Shown here one piece after another: positions 33,110-45,581 of a DNA stretch of 64,000 nt. The DNA is taken from assembly GCA_016617785.1 (NCBI GenBank), contig JADILM010000001.1, forward strand, positions 4,340,001 through 4,404,000, given 5' to 3'. The notes beneath the pieces were generated by a model that saw nothing but the letters and a program-made list of their open reading frames with translations, was not told the origin of the DNA and searched no databases. Source of the DNA: Sporobolomyces roseus (taxonomy: Eukaryota; Basidiomycota; Microbotryomycetes; Sporidiobolales; Sporidiobolaceae). The position numbers were made by a program, and so were the translations under genes. Position 1 is the first letter of the stretch. Each line of letters opens with the position of its first letter.

Positions 33110-36100
33110 ATGGATCCATCCTCTACGAAACCCATCCCTCCTACGGGAGTCGCTCGTCTCGGTCTACCCCGCCGACAATCTTACGACCCACTTTCGTCGA
33201 CCAAAGGTTCACTAGGTCTCTCCTTGGGCAAACTACCTCCTCCCACCTTTGGAAACATTCCTACAGGACTTCGAAGTGTACCTGCAGTAGACTCGAGTCG
33301 ACACTTCTCGAGTGCGTTTAGGAATGTAACGACTCCTTTAGGGGACGGTCAACGAACTCCAGGAGGAAGTTTAGTCATCGGGGCAGAGATCTTTGGGTTT
33401 GGAACTACTCCCAAGAAGGAACCGAGGGAACGTTGGGGAACTGGATCGATGGAAGGAGGAGAAGACAAGAACAAGTTGACTTCAGATTGGCCTTCAGAGT
33501 TTGAAGTAGCTGCGGCAAAGGAACAATCGGGTTCAAGGGTCAAACATGGTGCATCTGGGTTGAGTGCTGTAAGCTGTTCACTCCTCCTTATTACCCTCTC
33601 TCTCTCCCAAGTCACTCTCGGGGCAAATTTTCGATTTTCGGTGCACTGCCTCGATCGAAGTCACGATTAAGCGTGAAGAGGGATCAATGCGCGAAAACTG
33701 ACGAACTACCTTTTGCCTTGTTTTCCATCTTTTCCATACTTTCTCTATTCCCAATTGAAACCCTTGTTCTCTCCCAAACTTTCGACTTTCAACCTTATTT
33801 ACCTTATCACCATCATCATATCCCTACTACTCTCTCAACAGGACTACTCGGCGAGTGGATTACCTCCTCCCACTTCCGCGGCGCTCTCATCAGCTGCTCT
33901 TCGTTCACCTTCGCCTGCCATGGACGGTCCTCTCAGGTCCGCTTCGAGGTCTTCACTCCTTCCTCCTCACTCTGGAGGTACTTCAACTACCGACAACTCT
34001 CAAGAAGTCTCACCGATTCACTCGAATTCCTCGGATCCTACTACAGCTGGCACCTCGGGTTTCGGCGGAGGACAAGGAGGAGTGGGAGGTGGAAGTGGTC
34101 AAGGAGGGATTGGGAAATTAGGTTACAACGAAGGAGGATATCAACAAGAGTCATCTACGAGTCCCTCAGGTCAACCTTACGTCTATCCTTTCCAACCTCC
34201 CGACCCATCCCCTCCTCCTCTCGGAAACCCCTATTTCTCTCAGTCTTTCGCTTTGCCGTTGAATCAACGACAACAACCTAGTCAAGTCGGTACTCGTGGT
34301 GAACCTTTCTACAACCAATTCGGTCAAGGTGGAGATCAATTCTCACCGGATGAACTTTCGTTTGGAATGAGGGGAATGAATTTGGGTGGTGGAGGAACTG
34401 GAGGGAATTCAGGAGGAAGTGGGCAGCAAGGAGGAGGTGGAGGAGGGAACGTTCCTGGTCAACTCGGAAGGCAGAACTCGATTCCTGGAGGAGGCAGGGA
34501 ACCTCCAACGAGGCAGAACTCGAGTGGATTCCAACCTTACTACATGGCTTCTCCCGCTTCTCCTTACCTCCCTCACCAAGATGCCTACTCTCCCATCTCT
34601 TTCGGTGCTCCTTCTCCCTTCTACTCGAATGCGATGCCGAACGGTGGACTCTCTCGTCGTGATTCAATGTGCGTTCCAACTTCTTTCTCTATCTCACCCG
34701 CGCTTTCTCTCCTCTTGCTTGTCTTGTCTGTATGTCACGATCACTGCTGACGTACTTGTGCTCTGATCACAGTCCCGCTCCTGGATGGGGTCTCTCGATG
34801 CCGCCTTTCGGATTCCATCCCGAGTTCTCTCAACCTGGTTCCTCCGTTCCTTCTCGCCAAGGGTCATTCTCCTACAACCCGAACGGACCTCAACCTTCTG
34901 GACTCTCGGCTTACCCTCCTCCTCCCGCCGCTGCCGGATCTCAACTCGGTTCTTCACCTCCCGGAGATCAAGCTCCTATCTACGGTGGACCTCAACTCGG
35001 TCAGCAACATCAGATCATCCTTGGAAGAGCTGTGAGGGGACAAGAGTATATCGCACCTGGTCCAGCTGGTCCTGGATATGGAAATGCGTTCGCTCCTGAT
35101 GTTCGCTCGATGAGGAGTCCTCTTCTTGACGAGTTCAGGTCGAACCGTAATCGTACTTGGGAGTTGCCTGTACGTTTCTCGTCCTCTATTCTCGATTCCC
35201 TTGATCGCGACTGACTCGAAACTCTCGCTCATCAGGATCTCGCTGGTCATGTCGTCGAATTCGCTGGTGATCAACTCGGGTCTCGCCACATTCAGCAAAA
35301 GCTAGAGAACGCTACCGATCCAGAGAAGGCTATGATCTTCAACGAGATCTTGCCCAACATGCTTCAACTCTCAACCGACGTTTTCGCGAATTGTCAGCTT
35401 GACCTCCCTCCACTTTCCGTTCGATTCTCTTCCCGCTGACTTCCCTCATTCATTCACAGACGTCATTCAAAAGTTCTTCGAGAAAGGTAGTCAAGCTCAG
35501 AAGACTGCAATGGCTCAAGTTCTCGAAGGTCAAGTTCTTCCTCTCTCGCTTCAGATGTACGGTTGTCGAGTCGTTCAAAAGGTGAGCTCTTTCTCCTCTG
35601 TCTCCCCTCTTGATGCTTGATGACTCACTTTCACTGTTGATAGGCTCTCGAATTCGTGCTCGTCGATCAACAAGTTCGTCTCGTTAGAGAACTCGAGGGT
35701 CACGTCTTGAAGTGTGCTCGCGACGCTCAGAGTAATCACGTCGTTCAAGTTTGTTCCCACTCTCTTATCTAGCATCTAGGTTGACACTGATTCAAATCCA
35801 TCCTCGTCTTCTCAGCGCGCTCTCGAACGAGTTCCTCCCGAACATCTTCACTTCATCACGGATGCTTGCATGGGCGAGGTTCACGGTCTCGCGACTCATC
35901 CTTACGGGTGTCGTGTGCTTCAACGTATCTTCGAGAACTGTCCTCCTCATCAGACTCGAGCTCTTTTGGATGAACTTCACCGCTACACTCAGCAACTTAT
36001 TCAAGATCAATACGGAAATGTGAGCTTCAGCCCGGCCGCGACCTCTCATGCATTGATCGGGACTGACGCTTTCTCGTACGATTGTAGTACGTTATTCAAT

Positions 36101-36569
36101 GGGTCATCGAAAAGGGGGAAACTCCTGATCGCTCTCATGTTATCTCTATCATATCCGGTCAAGTCCTGCCTCTCGCTCAACAAAAGTTCGCTTCCAATGT
36201 GGTCGAGAAATGCATCATTCACGGATTGGAGGAGGAACGTCGTCGTATCATTGACGAACTTCTCGCTCCCGCCCCCGATGGATCTTCAATCATCAAGACA
36301 ATGCTCGCCGGTGCTTTCTCAAACTACGTCGTACAACAAGCTTTGAAGTGGTCCGTCGGAGCTCAACGCGAAGCTATCTACCTCGAAACCGCCAATCAAC
36401 TATCTAATCTTCGCAAGTATTCGACCACTTATTCGAAGCATCTCGTTACTAGTCAGTTTCTCTCTCTCTTGCGCTCGTGTCATTCTTTTAGTCGAACTGA
36501 TGATCCTCTCTCTCATTGTCTACAGTCGAGAAACTCCTTCAAAGCGAAAGAATCGCAATGCCTTATTAG
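33110..36569 (+). CDS. Pumilio-family RNA-binding protein, Puf3 type
   Basis: Nine exons (33110-33568, 33842-34668, 34773-35169, 35236-35392, 35460-35581, 35644-35748, 35816-36019, 36088-36451, 36526-36569) give 892 residues. The N-terminal 530 residues are disordered (G, Q, S, P; a Gly-rich run near 240-260). [20 protein letters not shown] then leads into eight Puf repeats. The base-contact residues read SR-Q, NY-Q, CR-Q, NH-Q, CR-Q, NY-Q, SN-E and NY-Q from repeat 1 to 8. By the known Puf code this predicts binding to UGUAUAUA. Relatives bind 3' UTRs and promote mRNA decay, in yeast mainly of mitochondrial-protein mRNAs. Here the targets are inference. The last exon encodes only [13 protein letters not shown]. 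Confidence 0.95.
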
Positions 36570-37368
36570 AATCTCAAAACCTCGCTTGTCCTCCTGCTCC
36601 CTTCACCTCTCTGTACCGCTCTTCCCTCCTCTACGACGATATCACGACCCCAAAATCTCTCTCCCCTCTCTCTCAAAAGCAGTGCCTTCACTTTCTCTCT
36701 CTCGTACCTGCACATAGTTGATGAATAGCAAGCTGGCTTCTTTATCGGTTCTCCCTTTGGTTATGAAAGATTTCTGCTCGTATCTCTCCTCGTTCTTCCG
36801 CTCCTCCCCTTTTTGCAGTTCGTTTACCTTCGTTCATCCCTGCATCTACCTTGACTTTCTTGCTCTCCTTCCCCTCCTCCTCTCCCTTAAAAGTCTTTTC
36901 CTCCCTCCCCTTGTTTGCTCTTCCCCTCGCTCCACCAAACCACTTGTGTCTAGAAATCGCAATCGCAAAGTTTTTCTGTGCCTCTCTGCTCTCCCTCTCT
37001 CGTGGGAGACAAAGAAACCTTGAGATTACGAAGTGAAGAATGATACAAACAAGTTGTAAAGTATGAAAACGACAAAGTTTGTACGAGAAGGGAACGCAGG
37101 AGAAGTCTAAATGGAGATGGAGCGAGAGAGCAAAGAGAATATACAAGATGAAGGTTGAGGTGAGCTTGTTGTGTTGAGGTCGAGTAGTCGAATCCAGTCG
37201 AGAGTCAGGAGATGAGTAGAAAAATGGCAGAGAAGACAGAGAGGGGAAGGAGAGGAAGTAAGACGAGAGAGAGGAGACTGAATGGGATAAGATTGGGCTT
37301 TGGAATAGATGGGGTGTTGAGGTGAGAGTATGAGGTAAGTGATACAAGGGGTCTTGAGAACGAGATGG
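36570..37368. other. Convergent gap, Puf / ATG1
   Basis: 799 bp between convergent stops, with long pyrimidine-rich (left) and purine-rich (right) stretches, as expected for two 3' UTRs. A 201-codon minus-strand frame here is judged spurious. Confidence 0.5.
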
Positions 37369-40300
37369 CTAAGTCGAAGAGGTCGGTTGCGAGGGAGGGG
37401 AGACGGCAGAGACGGTGGCAGAGGGTGTCGAAGAAGGAGCGGCGATCTTCTTCCTCAGCGCTTCGAGTCTTGCTCGAATCGACGAGACGAATCGGTTCAC
37501 AGTCGTTCGATCTTCATCGGTTTGTCCTCCGTCTTGAGCTGACATGGTGTCATCGAGGAGAGCGTAGAGTAGCCATAGAGCAGTTTCGTAGGCTGTCTCG
37601 CAATCGCTAGGATTCTCGCCTCGTAGTTCGTTGACGGCAGCGGCACGAGACTAGAGTATCTGAGAGATCAGTCGGGTTAAAGGATAGAGTCAAGACATAC
37701 GACTCACGAGTTCCAGAGCTCGATCGTAAACAAGCTTCTCGGCGAAAGCAGCGGAATCGGGAATCTCTTCTTGTGATCGAGTCTTTGCGAAATCGGCTTT
37801 GTCGAAACATTCGTTGAATCGTTGTCGAAACCATTGAACAGCTGCAGGCGAATGGTGACAGCAACAGTCAGTGAGGGGAATTCGAAAGACTATGCGATCA
37901 TCCTCGACTCACCTTCGTTGAAATCAGTGCTTGCACCAGCTGACTCGCTCGGACGACCTGCCCAAAACTTCCTCGCTCGCTCTATTCCCTTGCCGAGGAA
38001 CGCCAACGATTTCAGGTAGAGTACCATCGCTTCAGCAGCGAGTACTTCAGCCCTAGCGCTCGAGGCCATGACGAGAGGTCGATCGCTGGATGAGGAAGAA
38101 CCGCGTCGCATTGAGGGACTAGTCGGAATGGCGCTGAAAGGGTTCGATGCGGCTTGTTCGCGAGCAGCCATGTGTGAGAAGTAAGAAGGGGTACCGAGAG
38201 AAGTCGAGCTCGAGGGAGTCGGCGGTAGAATCTGAAGGACTTTCGTATCGGCGAATTCAAAGAGGACTTGCGCTTTCTGAGCGATATCTTCGAGATCCGC
38301 GAGAACTCGTTCCTCCTCCGGATCGATCGCAGCTGGAGTCGAAGTGCGAGATATCGGCTTGCGGACAGATCGACGACGAACGAGAATTCCATCGGTAGGA
38401 CTGCCGAAGAGTTTGAGCGAAGATAAATTGCTGAAAGCCTTTGCGAGAGCTGCAGAAGGGCTCCCCACGAGAGCGAGAGGCGATCCGGGGAATCGTTCGA
38501 TTGGCTGAAGACTCCGAGGCGAGCTCGAGAGGAAGGAAAGTGGTCGAGGAGAAGAGGAAAGGGAGTAAGGATGATGAGGAGTAGGTTGAGCGGTTCGAGG
38601 AATCGCGAAAGGAGGTGTCGATGAGGTATCGCCATGAGGAGGGTAAGGAGAAGGAGGTGAAGGCGATGTGCCGCTTAAGGCTTGGTTCGAAGTGTCTCCG
38701 GTCGAGCTTACCGGTCTCGAGAGGAAACCTCGAGATGGTCTGCGAGCGATCGCACTCTCTCGCTTCGGGAGATTTGCGAGTTCTACACGTCAAAGCGAGT
38801 GAGCATCAGATGGCGAGTCGGGAAAGGAGAGAAGGGAGGGCTCACCATCTGCAAGAGCATTGATTTCGACCGTTCGTTTCTCGACTACAACGTAATCTTT
38901 GCCCAATACCGAATCGTTTGACCCTTCCATCGACTCGCTCCCCAGCTTCGACACCGACGAGCTGAACCTTTCGATCGCTGAGGGAGGAGTGGCTGAAACG
39001 GTTGTTGTAGCAGGATCAGTCGATTGACGAGATGCGGCTCGTTGGATCCCGAGTCCATAATCCCGAATCTTGACTGCTTCGGGGACAGGAGGAGGGAGCT
39101 TCTCGGGCTCGTTTGTTTGAGGAGTTCCATACCGAGGAGTGTAGCTTGAGGCTCTTCGAACGGGCGGGGCTTGACCTTGACCAGAAACGGATCCAAGGGG
39201 AGGAGAAGGAGCAGCACTTCCTCGTCGAGCGAATGGCGGAGGCTCCTGATCGGCGTAGGATGATATGCGAGAGTGAGATGAGGGAGCGGGAGAAGGGGTA
39301 GATGAAGGAACAGGATTGGTCGTGCGTTGAACGTTCGTTGAGGGTGACCGAGTTGGAGGGCGAGGAGCTAGAGGCGGTGGATTTGTAGAGGCGATGTTGG
39401 CGTTCCTGATAATCTCTTGTCGAGTTTCGGCAGCTGCAGCGGTCGACGAGGGTGGGACGATGGGAGAACCTTGACGAGCGTTCGCTCGAGGGACCGAAGG
39501 AGCGTTGACGGAGGAAGTCTTTGCGTCATGTCGGGCCGAGACGGAGCTTGCCGGTGAGAGGTGAGCTGCTGAGCCTCCTGCTGCGACGAGGACCGATTCT
39601 GCGAAGAAGTCCTCGAAACTCATCCGCTCGACTGGTTTGCGCTTGAGGAGACGACGAATGAGGGCTTTGACATCGGGAGAAACTTTCGTTGGTGTCTTGT
39701 CGGAACCATCTTCTAGCTTCTTCTCATCCGGGAACTTGATCTTGTCTTCTCCTCTTTCGATCTTGCGAAGTAGTTCGACGTGGTTTTGCGCTCGAAACGG
39801 AGGTTTGCCGACACTCATCTCGAACAGCACCGCTCCAACACTCCATAAATCTGCCTTTGCATCGTACTTCTCGTATCGTAAGATCTCGGGTGCCATGTAC
39901 AGACTGCAAAAACGAACAACTCGATCAGCCCGAGAAACGGCGCAAGAGAGCGGTGAGCAGGGGTACTTACGGAGATCCACAAAGTGTTTCAGCCATACTC
40001 TGAGAAGGAAGCCATCTTGCGAAACCGAAATCTGCGACCTTGAGAACTGGGATTCCAGGAGGATGTCCAGCAGCGAGGTCTTCTGCAGAAGCGGGTTGAA
40101 GGAGGAGGTTCTGCGGACCACGAGAAATTGTCAGTCGAGCTGCATTGATGATGAGAAAGAAGAAGGGGTGTACCTGAGGTTTGATATCGCGGTGAATAAC
40201 GTTTTGTGCTCGAAGAAACCGCAGAGCGTCGACTAAGGATTGTTCAATCGAGTCAGTGAGTCATAGCCGACGCGGAGACAGATGAACGTGAAGACGAGCG

Positions 40301-41039
40301 ATGAGACTCACCAAGTTGATCTAGGAAACAACGAACGATTGTCTCATTCAAACCCCCTTCCTTCGGATGAGGATACAAGACTTTCTTCGGGTCGAGTTCA
40401 CGGGAACTACTCCGCTCCGGTAATAGTCCTTGATTTGATGCTTCGAGTGAAGGTAGATCACCTCGTTTACGGATGTAAAGTGCGAGATCTCCCGCCGTGC
40501 AGAGATCCATAATTAAGTAAATGTGCGTATCCGTTTTCTATGAGCAACTTTTTGAATGAGCTTCACGCTCGCTGGTCATGGAGAAAGTCGACGATGAACT
40601 CACGAGACAATCCTTCAATTCAACAATGTTTCGATGGGTGATTCGCTTCAAAATTGAGATTTCGGATTCGAGGTTTTCGAGTAGTTTCGTCGTAAGTTTG
40701 CTTCGAATGACTGACTTGATGGCTACGGCAGCACCATTGTCCTATAATGTGCGACTCCCGACGGTTAGCATGAAGTATGGAAGTTGCAGGAACTGGAGAA
40801 ATGAGACGGACGTAACGCTCTCCCTTGAAAACGGTGGCGAAGGAGCCTCTGCCAATCTCTTCTCCAATCAAATAAGGTCCTATCCGATCCTCATCATCTT
40901 CTACATGACTCTTCCTACTCCCCCCTCCGAGTCCATGACGAGTGGAGGGACCACCTGAGGTAGTTCGGTTCGAGACTCTTTCACGATCGTAAGTTTGATC
41001 TCTTCTCGGGAGACCTTCGTTGGCTCTGGTTGTGGGCAT
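37369..41039 (-). CDS. ATG1: Autophagy serine/threonine kinase Atg1 (ULK type)
   Basis: Atg1 starts autophagosome formation as part of the Atg1-Atg13-Atg17 complex. The protein begins at 41039. The kinase domain has a Gly-rich loop ([16 protein letters not shown]), the ATP lysine in AVAIKSV, the catalytic HRDIKPQ, DFGFAR, and [21 protein letters not shown] long Ser/Pro-rich linker of about 300 residues includes sites such as [12 protein letters not shown]. The C-terminal region has [20 protein letters not shown], then [37 protein letters not shown] and [20 protein letters not shown]. These match the tandem MIT domains that bind Atg13. Many small introns interrupt the kinase domain. The stop TAG is at 37369-37371. 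An 80 bp dispersed repeat starts 116 bp upstream of the ATG. Confidence 0.95.
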
Positions 41040-41549
41040 GGAGCCCTCCGATATTCCAATCGATCAAGGGTAGGTGTAACGAGAGGAGAAAGGAGAAGAG
41101 AAAGGGGAAGGGGAAGGCTGGAGGTGGGGGTGGAAGAAAGGAAGACCTTTGAGACTTCAGGAGAGTGTCAGTTTACTTGGAGTAGATTCTGATATGTAGA
41201 TTGAGTAGTCTGGAGCGAGCGAGGTCTCTTGCAGTCGGTGAAAGGGTCTGAGTCAGGAGGTTGAAATTCTTGATCTCCGAGACTGAGGCTACTATCGAGA
41301 GCCTGATCGGAGTATGTAGATGAGTCGTATACGCGTTGACTGAGTATAGTTGAGATGACAAAGGAGGTGACTTGGAGTGAAAGGTTCGCAATCTTTGATC
41401 GCGAATTCGCTCACTCTGACTCAGATCCATCGCGATCAAGCTAGTCTTTTCGAAAGTATTGCACAACATTCAGTATTACTACTAGTTATCCGTATACACA
41501 AAATATACGTCCATTAAACAGGTTCTCTATGAACTCTTCCTTATTTCGC
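41040..41549. other. ATG1 upstream / DLD1 downstream region
   Basis: 510 bp holding the ATG1 promoter and the DLD1 3' UTR. Its main feature is the 80 bp repeat at 41155-41234. No gene is visible. Confidence 0.5.
41155..41234 (+). repeat. Dispersed 80 bp repeat, copy 1
   Basis: Near-identical to 54254-54333 (about 78 of 80 bases by eye, same orientation), starting CTTCAGGAGAGTGTCAG and ending GGTCTCTTGCAG. Patchy similarity continues for another 40 bp (GGTGAAAGGGTC, CAGGAGGTTG). It lies upstream of ATG1. Confidence 0.8.
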
Positions 41550-44156
41550 TTACGACGTCGAATGTTTCGCAGATGTGAGGTCGGGAATCAGCTTACCCGG
41601 ATTCTGCGACGCGCAATGATGCAGAAGTCAGCGAGGGATGGAAGGTAAGAATGGAAAGGCGAGCGAACCATGATGCCTTGAGGGTCGATCGTCGCTTTCA
41701 GACTTCGAAGTAAGTTGACTGTGCCAGAACCGAGTTCGTTTTCGACGTATTCCTGTCGAAGAGGGATTGGTGCAGCGAAAGCTACCTCAGTACGCGTAGA
41801 GCACAAAGAGCAGCGTGAGAACAAGGGCAGACTCACCTTCTTTCCGATTCCGACGCCTGCTCATGCGCAACAACTTCGAGTCAGCTTTGAGAAGTCACTT
41901 CTCTTCGAAACAACAGAGGACGAACCATGTTCTCCAGTAGCAGTTCCATCGAGCTGCTGTGCTCGTTCGACCATACGATGCACGAGTCCTTCGACTCTTT
42001 TCAATTCTTCATCCGTCTCAAACAAGAGCAGAGCGTGGAAGTTTCCATCTCCCGCATGACTGACGATTGGACCGACAATACCAGATGCGTCGATGTCCTT
42101 CTTCGTTTCTGTGATCAATTCCGAGAATTTGGACAAAGGGACACCTGCGTTCGAGCAGAGAGTGTCAGCTTCGAGTGATCCCGCAGCGAAACAACCTCCA
42201 GCTTACAAACATCCGTTGTCCAGCATCTCGAACCAGGCTTGTAGGCGAGTGCAGACCACAGAGCGATCTTTCTAGACTGCCAAATTTGATCGGCGTCGAC
42301 ATCGTCCTTAGCGAAAGTGAAATTTGAGCCCTTGTTCGACTGAGTGATGACTTTCGTTCTAGAGACGTCGTTCTTGATCTGCTCTTTCGATCCACTGAAC
42401 TTGAGGAAGAGCGTTGGTTTCTCCGGCCATTGTCGACCTTTCCTATCGTTCGCGTTGATGGCCTTCATCATGACATCGTCGAGTAGCTCGACGCAAGCCA
42501 CCGATACTCCTTGTTGCACTAGATCCCTTGCTGCATCGGCTGCTGCTTGGATCGACGGGAAAGAGGAGACCGCAACGGTCGAAGGGAGAAGAGGAGCGAG
42601 TTTGAGTGTAGCTGTGGGGCGACGAGGGGTGATGAGAGCTGACCTCGAATGAACGAATAGAGCTGGACATTGCTCACCTTCAGTCACGATCCCGAAGATT
42701 CCCTCTGAACCGATAATCAGTCGACTCAGATCAGGTCCGACACTCGATTTCCTACTCACCGCACTCGATTCGTAAGCTTTCGACGCATCACTGAAGGAGT
42801 ATTAAAGTTAGCGTACTTCGCTCGTTGTCGGGTCTAAGCGGAGAGATATGTTAGTGTTTGATTGAGGTTCATGGATAGAATCAAATCTGACTTACCTTGA
42901 CAACCTCTCCATTCGGTAGCACCACGGTCAAGCTACGCAGAGATTCATTGTGAGTAGGAAGATCCGAGAAAGTCTCGCGTGGGGCAAGCTCACTTCAGTA
43001 CATTGTCCCTCATCGTTCCGTATCGAACCTAAATCGCGAACGGATTCGTAAGTCTCGCACATCAAGGAAAAGCGAGATGGGATATCTGACGTACTGCATT
43101 CGTTCCTGATGCACCAGTACCGATCATTCCTCCTATTTGCGCGCCTCTGCACGCAGGAAACGATTAAAGAGGGTTTCTCGATTTGTGACCGAGGAATGGA
43201 ACTCACGGTGCGGGGTCGACAGGGAAGAACAGCGGAATACCCTGCTCCTTTAGTTCGGCGTTCAGCGTATCATATGACACTCCAGGTTGAACGACGGCGT
43301 CCAAATCGTCCCCTATTTCATTCGCAACTTTCGTTTTCAGCTCGAATCGCCCTATAACAAAAAGAATGCGAGACTCACTATTGATAGCGATTATCCGATT
43401 CATATTCTCCGCGAAATTGACGACAAGAGCTAATCCAGGTTTGAGGTCTTCGAGAGGAATCTGAGATTGACCTTGAGGAAGAGTTCCGACTGATCCAGGG
43501 TAGCCGAGAGCGGAAGTGTGACCTGTAATATCGCATCACTGTCATTAAAGGTAGTAGATAAGAGGACCTGGGAGGCTCACCTTCAAGGGATGTACCAGCA
43601 CAATAAGGAATTAGAGGAATCGAATTCTTCGCGGCAGTTTGAACAATTTTGACGACATCTTCGGTTGACCTCGGATACAGGATAGCTCCAGGTAGTCCAG
43701 TAGGACCATGTGCAGCTACAGAATGAGATGCAAGAGTCAGTACAGCTCGAGAGAGGAGTAGTCCTCGGAGAATTTACCCCAATCGTTCCATCCATGAGCG
43801 ATCAACGAGTCGCGATCTTCCGCAACGCAATCTTCTGGAAAGTATGCCTTCAACTCTGCTACTGCTGTACTGAAGCCTTCCCTCGTTGGCTCTTTCCACT
43901 CCAACTTCCCCACAAGTTGATCAACACTTCTCGATTCCCTTCTCCCTAAAGCGTAGGTGGTCGAGCCCGTGAGAGTAGCGAGTAGGACTAGCGTGAGAGG
44001 ACTAAAGCGCTGTTGTTTCGGTCGTAGCTTGGAGGGACTGCCTGCCGGTACCGCGCCCCGCGGCGTGACTCTGGTCGCTAGAGGATGAGGTCGAGTCGCG
44101 AAGGATCGTTGTAAGCTTCTGGCGAGCCGTGCAGGCGTTGTTGTGGGTCGAAACAT
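41550..44156 (-). CDS. DLD1: D-lactate dehydrogenase (cytochrome), mitochondrial
   Basis: This FAD-linked oxidase converts D-lactate to pyruvate and passes electrons to cytochrome c. The N terminus is a good mitochondrial presequence (MFRPTTTPARLARSLQRSF), followed by a membrane segment (FSPLTLVLLATLTGSTTYAL) as in the yeast inner-membrane enzyme. The FAD domain shows IPLIPYCAGTSLEGH, VQPGVSYDTLNAELK, FFPVDPAPGAQIGGMIGTGA and LIIGSEGIFGIVTE. The C-terminal catalytic half shows GPIVSHAGDGNFHALLLF, GTATGEHGVGIGKKEY and DPQGIMNPGKLIPDL. Start 44156 was chosen for the presequence; the TAA stop is at 41550-41552. The gene has a dozen or more exons. A second, diverged copy lies at 47448-49474 in the same orientation. 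Confidence 0.93.
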
Positions 44157-45472
44157 GATAGTGGAGGTAAGAAGAAGAAACTTCCTCTCCGCGAACTTTT
44201 TCTCTCTCGCAAGCGGTCATCTCCTCGGGTCCAATTGTCGCAGTGCCGCTGCACTCTCACGGACACTGTCTCCCTCTGGGACGCTGCGACACTGTCACGG
44301 AACGACTTCCGAATTGCGTACGAACCTCGAAAATCTTCCTCATCGCAGAGCATGGGTTGCCTTGCTTCGACCACGGTAAGATACATCTGTTACTCTCGTA
44401 TATATTGCTCTTATATTCGCTTGATATTGGCGAAGAGAGGTGGAAAAGCTGTGAGCTGAGCACTGTAAAATCGCAAACTTGCGAAATCTGATTTCCGTTG
44501 CTCTCGTTTCGCGAGGTTTTCACAGTCGAGTCGCGTCCGTATGTCCTGACGAGTCCGATAGCGCGCTCGACGTTGATACAATCGAAGCCGGTAACAATAG
44601 GGAACAAGCTCCCGAAGAGCTGATTCGACTTTTCGCAAGCTCCTGCAAGTCAACATTTTCGACTCATGGCTAATTTGGAGCAGCTGTGAGCTTGATCGAA
44701 GCGCTTTATCGAGGGAGATCTTTCTTTGACACTAAGGCAGCGTCAAAGCCCAAGTTTGACAATGAAAGGATTGAATTGCAATCCGTCGAATTTTGGCGAA
44801 GTTGTAAAAAGTAAAATTGCAGCTTGAACGATTCGTGCACTTTAGATTATGGCTCGTATGGAGGTGATCGAAGTGTTCAAGTGAGTAAAAGGGGTGTGTA
44901 CTATTCAGAAGAGTGAAGAGCGAAAATGAGAGCTTAGAGTGTCAGTTTGAGTATATAGACGTCTAAAGTAAATCGCAAGTAGATAGCCACTTACCTGCTT
45001 GACGTCGCTATTGTCGGTCTCTCGTTGGACAGGAGATCCCTCGAGGCGAGAGTAGCGAAATTGTCGACTTTAAGAGATTTAACGATTTCGCACTGGAACG
45101 TTGAATCTGGAATAGCTCAATCGTTGGAGACGACGATGAAGCAAAGAGTCCTTGATTGGCAGTTCTGACTGAGCTAATCCGGCTACCTCGACGCGTGAAC
45201 ACTGTCTGATCACTGAACTAGAGCAAGTAAAAGTCTTCGGGAGTGAATTTTGACCAAGTCGTGAAAAGTAAAATTGGCACTTTTTTCGAGCTTGTCACCT
45301 CCCACTGTATTCTATCGGTCTGCAGTCGGTCTGTAGGAGTCATGTTTGAGTGTCTGTACTATCGAGAAGAGGCTGAAGTGGAGAGAAGAGGCTGAGGGGT
45401 CGAGGGGACAGTCTGGGGTTGCAGATGGAGTATATATACGTCTAAAGATCCGCTGAAAGTCTATAACCGATC
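44157..45472. other. Intergenic with two diverged tandem units before the tRNA
   Basis: No coding gene is visible. Two units share landmarks: a GAATTTTG box followed by AAAAGTAAAATTG (44788-44820 and 45247-45280), GTACTAT then AAGAG (near 44900 and 45357), and GAGTATATA followed by ACGTCTAAAG (44950-44970 and 45428-45448). The second unit ends about 25 bp before the tRNA, so this may be a duplicated tRNA upstream region. The first unit is not followed by a readable tRNA. Confidence 0.45.
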
Positions 45473-45581
45473 GGCCGCGTGGCCCAATGGCAAGGCGTCT
45501 GACTACGATTCAGACCCTCGAAGCAGTTCGAGGATCATCTTGTCTATCAGGAAATTGTGGGTTCGAACCCCATCGTGGTCA
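45473..45581 (+). tRNA. tRNA-Arg(ACG) with a 37 nt intron
   Basis: The 5' acceptor strand GGCCGCG (45473) pairs with CGTGGTC (45574-45580) using two G-T pairs; the discriminator is A. The D stem is GCC/GGC around CAATGGCAA. The anticodon stem is TCTGA/TCAGG with loop CTACGAA, so the anticodon is ACG at 45505-45507. The intron is 45509-45545, one base 3' of the anticodon, the canonical place. The T arm is GTGGG-TTCGAAC-CCCAT. An intron-less reading, with TCAGA at 45510 as the 3' stem strand, would leave a 40-base variable loop and is rejected. A34 should be edited to inosine in the mature tRNA (established for tRNA-Arg(ACG)). Confidence 0.88.

Noticed and set aside
36742..37347. 201-codon frame on the minus strand
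   Set aside because: It lies in the ATG1 3' region. The protein is Ser/Leu/Phe-rich, then Lys/Glu-rich, as expected from pyrimidine and purine tracts, not from a folded protein.
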